Shown here in pieces: positions 9,434 to 15,764 of a DNA stretch of 15,764 nt. A program made the translations under genes and the position numbers. The first letter of the stretch is position 1. The number at the start of each line of letters is the position of its first letter. The stretch spans positions 1 through 15,764 of the forward strand of contig NW_014012412.1 of the NCBI RefSeq assembly GCF_000611645.1, in the 5' to 3' direction. The notes below the pieces were generated by a model. The model worked only from the letters and a program-made list of their open reading frames with translations, had not been told where the DNA came from and ran no database searches. Source of the stretch: Monoraphidium neglectum (Eukaryota > Chlorophyta > Chlorophyceae > Sphaeropleales > Selenastraceae).

Positions 9434-11121
9434 GACATCTGCTCCACCCTATGAGCAGTTCATGTGCTGTCAACCGACGCAGCCACGTGCGCTTTTTGGG
9501 GGCTTGCGTTGCCACTGCACCTTGAGGCGGTTGGTGGGGGACATTGTGAAACGAACACCGTCAATTAGCAAATTGGCAAGGCCCTCTGTTTGACAGGGTT
9601 GCATTTGCACTGGGCACAGAACCACGCATGCAAGGCCAGGCTTACAGCCACTGCTGGTCAGTGTTTGTGATCACAAAAGCTCTGTGTGTGCTGCCGTCCC
9701 CTCTCTTTTTGGAGGTCTCCGCTCCGGACATACTCAGCACTCAACCAATTGCAACTTTTGCACATTCGCACTTCGGGCTGGTATCTGTTGTGTGTTTGGG
9801 GCTTGCCTTTGATACGTGTGCTGCGCCATCAACCACGGCCCCTACGCATGCTCACATGCACACAGAACCACGTATTTCTTTTGTGTGCATGGGAGCCTCG
9901 TGCCTTGTGCCGCCTACTTTACTTCCTTCGTTGCCATTGCCAATTTTACTTCACTGTGCAATCAGCACACCTCGGCAACCCTTGCGCCCAGTCGTGCAAC
10001 GCGCACGCATCACAGCGTTCGCAACCCAGCCGCCTTGGTAATAAGTCTTGCCTCAAGAGTCCTGGGCTTCCACCTACAGACATATGCAATTCCCAGAGGG
10101 GTGTAGTGCATTCATCTCAGGCTGGAGGACGCAGCGCCCCCTCAACATCCTGCCAAGGGCAGTACACACAGTCGCACGTTTGCAGCCTCACAGAGTACTG
10201 ATTCCAGTGTTATGGCAAGCAAGGATACCAGGTCCGCAAACGTGCACCCATGTGTGTGCATCGCACATTGATTGTATTCACATGCTGTTTCTGACCGGCC
10301 TTGTCCATGCATGTATCCTTGCAGCTCAAATCGTTCTTGGCCAGTAGCCTGGCTCGTCGAAGGTTGCCTGGAGGTGATAGCCTTGAGCACATTTACACGG
10401 GTACGTGACCCCTCAATCCTTTCCCTCAACGAACCTTGCGCTACCTTTGCGGTGGCAGGTGCTCAGCTAAAGCCGCGCACACGCCATGCCAAGCAGCCCC
10501 TGTAAAGCCAGGAGCTGGGGATGGAGGAGGGGGCCAGGCAAAAGGGTACAATTGCATAAGCGCCACGCAGCGACACCAGCGATGCAGAAACCATGCGGGG
10601 CGCACTGCCTGTGCGTCTGTGTCGGAGCAAAAGCTCTCCAATGCAAATAGGAGTACAGGGTCTGCGGCGCGTGGCTTCTGAGAAGCAAGTGCCAGGCCCA
10701 CAGCCGCAGGGCTGAATTGTGGACAATCGGAGCGATGGATCGCCGGGAAGGCGGTCCTATGCCGCCCCTGGCTCATCGCCCCGCAGAAGATGGTACATCA
10801 GCACCACAAAGGCTGCGTCTGCCCTAGGAGCGTGGCGCCGCTTGAGTAGGATAGGTCTGGAACCATTGCTGCGCTGACTGAGGGTTGTTTTGATACATTG
10901 GTACGAAAAACATTCCTGCGAGGCAGCTTATGGCGCCCCTAGTGCAGCAACTGCAGCGGGAGCGGCGGCGGCGGCGGTGGCGGCGTCTCCCCGCAAGCTC
11001 GCTTCAGCCTTGCTCAGGCCGCGCTTGCGGCGTCACCCCCTACTCGCTGCGCCCGCAGCCGCAGTCGCAGTCGCTCCTAAAAGCTTCGGGCCGTCCCGCG
11101 TCCGGAGCCGGCCGCGTCCTC
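9434..11121. other. Spacer between two convergent genes, no gene seen
   Basis: Both flanking genes end here: the secreted Cys-rich gene from the left and ATG8 from the right. The region should carry their 3' UTRs. Open frames of up to about 137 codons exist on both strands but show no motif, no coding-like composition and no splice-consistent extension. A minus-strand TGTAA lies at 10397-10393 and a plus-strand one at 10501-10505; both are far from their stop codons and may be chance. Confidence 0.55.
10393..10397 (-). terminator. Candidate TGTAA poly(A) signal for ATG8
   Basis: The nearest minus-strand TGTAA past the ATG8 stop, about 725 nt away. Long 3' UTRs occur in green algae, but a five-base match at this distance is weak evidence. 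Confidence 0.2.
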
Positions 11122-12297
<1,176 letters not shown>

Positions 12298-12882
12298 TTG
12301 TCACGCGTCGAGGCACGCCGAGGGACTGGTAGTGATTTGGGATGGAGCACCGCGCTGCAAAGAACTCAATGCAGCAATTCGTGATGAGACGGATGCTAAA
12401 TTTGATGTGTGCACAAGCGCTTGCAAGGATGGCTGATGCACACCACCCCAAGGTTCCAAGTCATGAAGGCCGACCCCTGCACTGCTTGTTCGAGGAGTGG
12501 GTCCAAAGGGGGCCGCGACGAATAGTGCTGCAGAGCAGTGCAACTTACACTCGCACGAACCGTTCCATAAAACCGAAACGACAACAGGTCGCGTCGCGGC
12601 ACAAGATCATAGTGCGTCGTCAGGGACACTCGAGAGCATTTCACTCGCTTTTTGGGACAGTACACTCTTTCATTACCCCTTAGAGCTCTTAAAGAACCCT
12701 TCATTCACGCGCCGGCTGTGGCCGCCGCGCCCCTGAAACCCGGTGCGCAGTGGCAGCCGCCGCTCTCCTTGCTACATAGCGTGCGTGGCCACACTAGCGG
12801 CCCACGCCCGCCCCCCTGCTGAGCCTTCTCACGGGCAGCAGCAGAAGTAGCAGCAGCAGCCGCCGCAGCAGCAGCCCCAGCG
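12298..12882. promoter_or_regulatory. Divergent promoter region of ATG8 and NHP2
   Basis: 585 bp between the ATG8 start (minus) and the NHP2 start (plus) must contain both 5' UTRs and promoters. The last 50 bp before the NHP2 ATG are rich in CAGCAG. No gene is seen inside. I could not recognise individual factor sites with confidence. Confidence 0.6.
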
Positions 12883-14133
12883 ATGGGTAAAAAGGACAAG
12901 ACAGCGAAGGGGGGCAAGGAGGAGGAGACAGCCGCCCCGGAGGCCGCCGACGCTGTGCCCTATGCGACACGGGTCAAGTTCTGCAGCGTCATCGCCAGGC
13001 CCTTGGCAGATGAGAAGCTCAGCAAGAAGGTCGGTGGCATGGCGAGGTGGTTTGCGTCGTTCGAACCCTCCTTGCGACCGGGGCACTCGCGTATGGCGTG
13101 AGTGAGGGAGGCTGGTGGCGAGACAGGCGCGCCCCAGGCTGCATGGCCTGCTGCAGGGCGCCGGCAAACCACGGACGCCCACATCAATTAATGCCACCAG
13201 GTGTTGAAGCTGGCCAAGAAGGCGGCCAAGCGCAAGCAGCTGAAGCGCGGCGTGAAAGAGGTGGTCAAGGCCATCCGCAAGAACGTCAAAGGGTGGGCCC
13301 CGCCTCTCGTGCAGCTGACGGGAGCGACCAGTGAGACGCTTGGGGAATCTGCTGCGAGACGGCCGTAGCAGGCAGACATATACAGTGCCATGCGACGCCC
13401 GTCAGACCTTCGCGGCGTTGGCGCATGGCAGCAGGCAAGCTACTGCAATCATCCCACAATGGCAGCCTGGCCGGCACCGTGATGGGCGGCCTCCACGGCC
13501 CCGGCCCCGAGCCCGGTCTTAGCCACTGATGAGCTGTCTGCCCTCGCCATCGCGGCCCTGGCGCAACGCCCGCCCTCTTTGCCCCACCCACAGCCTGTGC
13601 ATTATGGCGGGAGACATCTCCCCCATTGATGTCATCACCCACATCCCTGTGGTCTGCGAGGACAGCAAGATCCCATACATCTACGTGCCGTCTAAGGAGG
13701 TGGGTCGTGGTGCCATCGGATGTTCAGGGGCAGATATACAGTCGGGCGCGGCGCTGCCCGCGCAGCGGCGTCGGCATGAGGGCGGCCAACGGCGTCCTGC
13801 AGCTGCCGTAATCCTCCTCTACAGCGAGCGCCAACGCCTTTGTTGGGCGCCGCCCAGCGGCCGGCAACAGATGTGTGGTGCAGATATTGGGCAGCCTTGG
13901 GGTTTGTGATAGAAGGGGCGGGGGCATCCCCGCATCAGTCGACTAAACCGGCGTCCGCCTCGGTGCACCCGCAGGAGCTTGGCGCCGCCGCACTCAGCAA
14001 GCGGCCCACCAGCTGCATGCTCATCCTGCCCAAGCCGCCAAAGGCGGGTTCCGCCGACGCAGCTGAGACGGCGGAGTTTGATGAGGCGTATGCAGAGGTC
14101 GAGAAGAAGCTCAAGGCGGCGGAGGGCACGTGA
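12883..14133 (+). CDS. NHP2: NHP2, H/ACA snoRNP subunit (L7Ae family)
   Basis: RNA-binding core protein of H/ACA ribonucleoproteins, which pseudouridylate rRNA and snRNA in the nucleolus and Cajal bodies together with dyskerin, NOP10 and GAR1. Four exons: 12883-13029, 13201-13292, 13594-13699 and 13975-14133; phases agree, 167 residues. The first 35 residues are a Lys/Glu/Ala-rich tail. The L7Ae fold follows: LKRGVKEVVKAIRKN (63-77), MAGDISPIDVITHIPVVCED (84-103), IPYIYVPSK (106-114) and LGAAALSKRP. The spacing and the IPYIYVPSK motif fit NHP2 rather than ribosomal L7A or the 15.5K protein. The C-terminal tail AETAEFDEAYAEVEKKLKAA is charged and probably helical. The first donor is a less usual GTCGGT, but the resulting KLSKK-VLKLAKK join matches the family. 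Confidence 0.95.
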
Positions 14134-14909
14134 GGCGGTTTGGCGGTCGGCCGCCGGTTAGCCGGGCCACGTGCGCCTGCGCGGCCTGCAGTTCGCAAAG
14201 TCGGCGGCACGAACGCGGCGCCGGCAGTTGCTGGCAAGGGGTGAGGCTCTGTTTGCCTGCTATGCATTTGTGGGCGGTGCTCTTTGTGGGGCTGTACATT
14301 TCGTTATTATTTGCCGCCTCATGTTGAGACGAGTGGTTGAAGGTTTGGCTAGTCTCAAGTAATACCTTTTTGTAAACAACCTGGGCTTGCACATTTGTTC
14401 AGGAGAAAACGTGGTGTGATGGGGGCAGACAGCAGCAGCATGCGCAACGGTCGAGCTGCAGCGCACTGCGCCGAGCGGTCCTCGTTGCATGCAGTTCTCG
14501 GTGTCCGTATCCCATACACTCTGCATCCTGTATGTGGATACAGGCTGCTAGCAGATATGAACATGGCTGTTAAAAACTGCTGGGCTGCCTCTTGCGCTGT
14601 GCTGATGGCCGGTCATTGGCAACCGGCGGCGCTGAGCTGCACCAGGGTGGCACTACACACTGGACCACAGCAGCAGTCGATGTCACGAAGCGGGTTCTCA
14701 GCTCAAGAGCCACGCCGCAGGCCATAGGCACATGATTTCAGAGTCGGGCGCGCACCTGTTCACCCCGTGGCACGGCTTCATACAGCCACGATCAGCTGTG
14801 CAGATCGCGCGCCCAGCACAGAGCGCGCGTCTTGACGCATGTGCCACATATAATGGTCCTCTAAGCACTGCTGCTGGCTGTGCAAGGTGCCAGCTCCGCT
14901 CTAGGAGCC
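14134..14909 (+). other. Spacer between NHP2 and the BRE1-like gene
   Basis: Holds the NHP2 3' UTR, with its TGTAA signal, and the promoter and 5' UTR of the next gene. Open frames in it show no motif or splice-consistent partner, and no RNA gene is apparent. Confidence 0.55.
14371..14375 (+). terminator. NHP2: TGTAA poly(A) signal of NHP2
   Basis: TGTAA in the context TTTTTGTAAACAAC, 238 nt after the stop codon. Sequence, strand and distance are all typical for a chlorophycean polyadenylation signal. Cleavage would be expected about 10-20 nt further on. Confidence 0.65.
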
Positions 14910-15764
14910 ATGGGCACTGTGTTCGAGAACGCGGCGCACGCGCAGCAAATACAGATCTTGCAGGTGCAAAAGAACAAGCTTTCCGAGCAGCTCACGTCCC
15001 ATAAGGCCAAGATCACCTCGCTCGAGGCTCTTGTAGCACAGGCCGAGCAGCGGGAGCAGCAGCGTGCTCAGACGCTGCTATGTATCAACCGGATCTGGTC
15101 TCAGCTCAATGATGATGTCGCCACCTTGGCTGAGCGCGCCGCGGCCGACGCTGGCGGCGACCAGGAGCCGGCAACCGATGCCGATGACGCCGGCGATGAT
15201 GGGCCCGACGTGGCTGCGCACGACGCGCTCAAGGGCATCGCCGATCCCTTCCTGCGCCGCCTCCTCGCCGCCGCCGACGAGGCCACTGTTGAGGCCGCTG
15301 CTGACGATGCAAAGGCAGCCACCGACGACCCCAGCGACGTCGAGCGCGCTTTGCACGCGCGCGCGGCGGCCACGCTCGCCGCCCTTTCCAAGGTCCTCCG
15401 CCTGCTGCAGCTGCGCGCCGGCTACCAAGCCTCCCTCGCCGCCGCCATTGCCGCCGCGCCCGCCGACGCCGAACTCAAGGCGGAGAACGCGCGCCTCGCC
15501 GCGTCCGCCGCGGCAGCGGCCGCGCGCGCCGACGCCGCGGCCGCGCGGCGCCTGGCGCTCGAGGCGGCGCTCAGGCAGGCGGAGGACCGGCTGTTTGAGA
15601 GCGAGGAGACCATGAAGCGCATCAAAAACGACCTGGCCGACCGAGAGTACGAGCTGCAGGCGGCCCAGAAGAAGGCGCAGCGCGCCAAGGAGGAGGCCGC
15701 GCGCCTCAAGCAGCAGCTGGCAGCCAGCGGCGGCGGCGGGGGCGGTGGCGGCCTGTCTACGCAG
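14910..15764 (+). CDS. BRE1: BRE1/HUB-like histone H2B ubiquitin E3 ligase, 5' part
   Basis: RING E3 ligases of this family monoubiquitinate histone H2B with the E2 RAD6, in the nucleus, in step with transcription. The window holds 285 in-frame codons, open to the right edge without an intron; the catalytic RING lies at the C-terminus of the family and is not reached. Seen: an N-terminal coiled coil (about 13-60), then LLCINRIWSQLNDDV (56-70), the best family signature (an N-W-QL-DD pattern), an acidic Asp/Ala-rich insert (about 76-150), an Ala-rich stretch, then a second coiled coil with LFESEETMKRIKNDLADREY (about 228-247). It ends in an (AxS)Gly-rich run. The start is the first Met, in the context GGAGCCATGG. 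The Ala-rich insert is typical of GC-rich algae. If another coiled-coil protein, the IWSQLNDDV motif would be hard to explain. Confidence 0.8.
   Translation, partial: MGTVFENAAHAQQIQILQVQKNKLSEQLTSHKAKITSLEALVAQAEQREQQRAQTLLCINRIWSQLNDDVATLAERAAADAGGDQEPATDADDAGDDGPDVAAHDALKGIADPFLRRLLAAADEATVEAAADDAKAATDDPSDVERALHARAAATLAALSKVLRLLQLRAGYQASLAAAIAAAPADAELKAENARLAASAAAAAARADAAAARRLALEAALRQAEDRLFESEETMKRIKNDLADREYELQAAQKKAQRAKEEAARLKQQLAASGGGGGGGGLSTQ

Noticed and set aside
9628..10041. 137-codon plus-strand frame
   Set aside because: No motif, signal or coding-like composition; it lies in a 3' spacer. Best read as chance.

Overview
The window is nuclear DNA from an intron-rich, GC-rich eukaryote, most likely a green alga of the Chlorophyceae. 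Support for this: an R2R3-MYB protein, ATG8, NHP2 and a BRE1/HUB-type protein that are plant/algal in character; many short GT-AG introns (about 90-330 bp) with CAG acceptors; long Ala/Gly/Gln runs in coding exons; and TGTAA, the usual poly(A) signal of that class, downstream of NHP2. The organism call is inference. No gene here is bacterial, viral or organellar.

Layout. (1) <1-2370, minus: R2R3-MYB factor in six exons, C-terminus beyond the left edge. (2) 2371-3651: non-coding as far as I can see. (3) 3652-5765, minus: unrecognised glutamine-rich protein, assembled from four exons whose phases all agree. (4) 5766-8178: mostly non-coding, holding a 381-bp inverted-repeat element (7210-7590) and a solo copy of its inner arm (6159-6196). 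(5) 8179-9433, plus: secreted Cys-rich, Gly/Lys-rich protein in two exons. (6) 9434-11121: no convincing gene. (7) 11122-12297, minus: ATG8 in five exons. (8) 12298-12882: divergent promoter region. (9) 12883-14133, plus: NHP2 in four exons. (10) 14134-14909: spacer with a TGTAA signal. (11) 14910->15764, plus: first exon of a BRE1-like E3 ligase, running off the right edge.

The genes are separate units rather than an operon or pathway: a transcription factor, a Q-rich protein of unknown role, an extracellular or secretory-path protein, autophagy, H/ACA snoRNP assembly and histone H2B ubiquitination. ATG8 and NHP2 share a 585-bp divergent promoter region. I do not see a clear new multi-gene system. 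The least explained items are the inverted-repeat element with exon-like arms, the Q-rich gene with its 1.1-kb intron, and the Cys-rich secreted protein.
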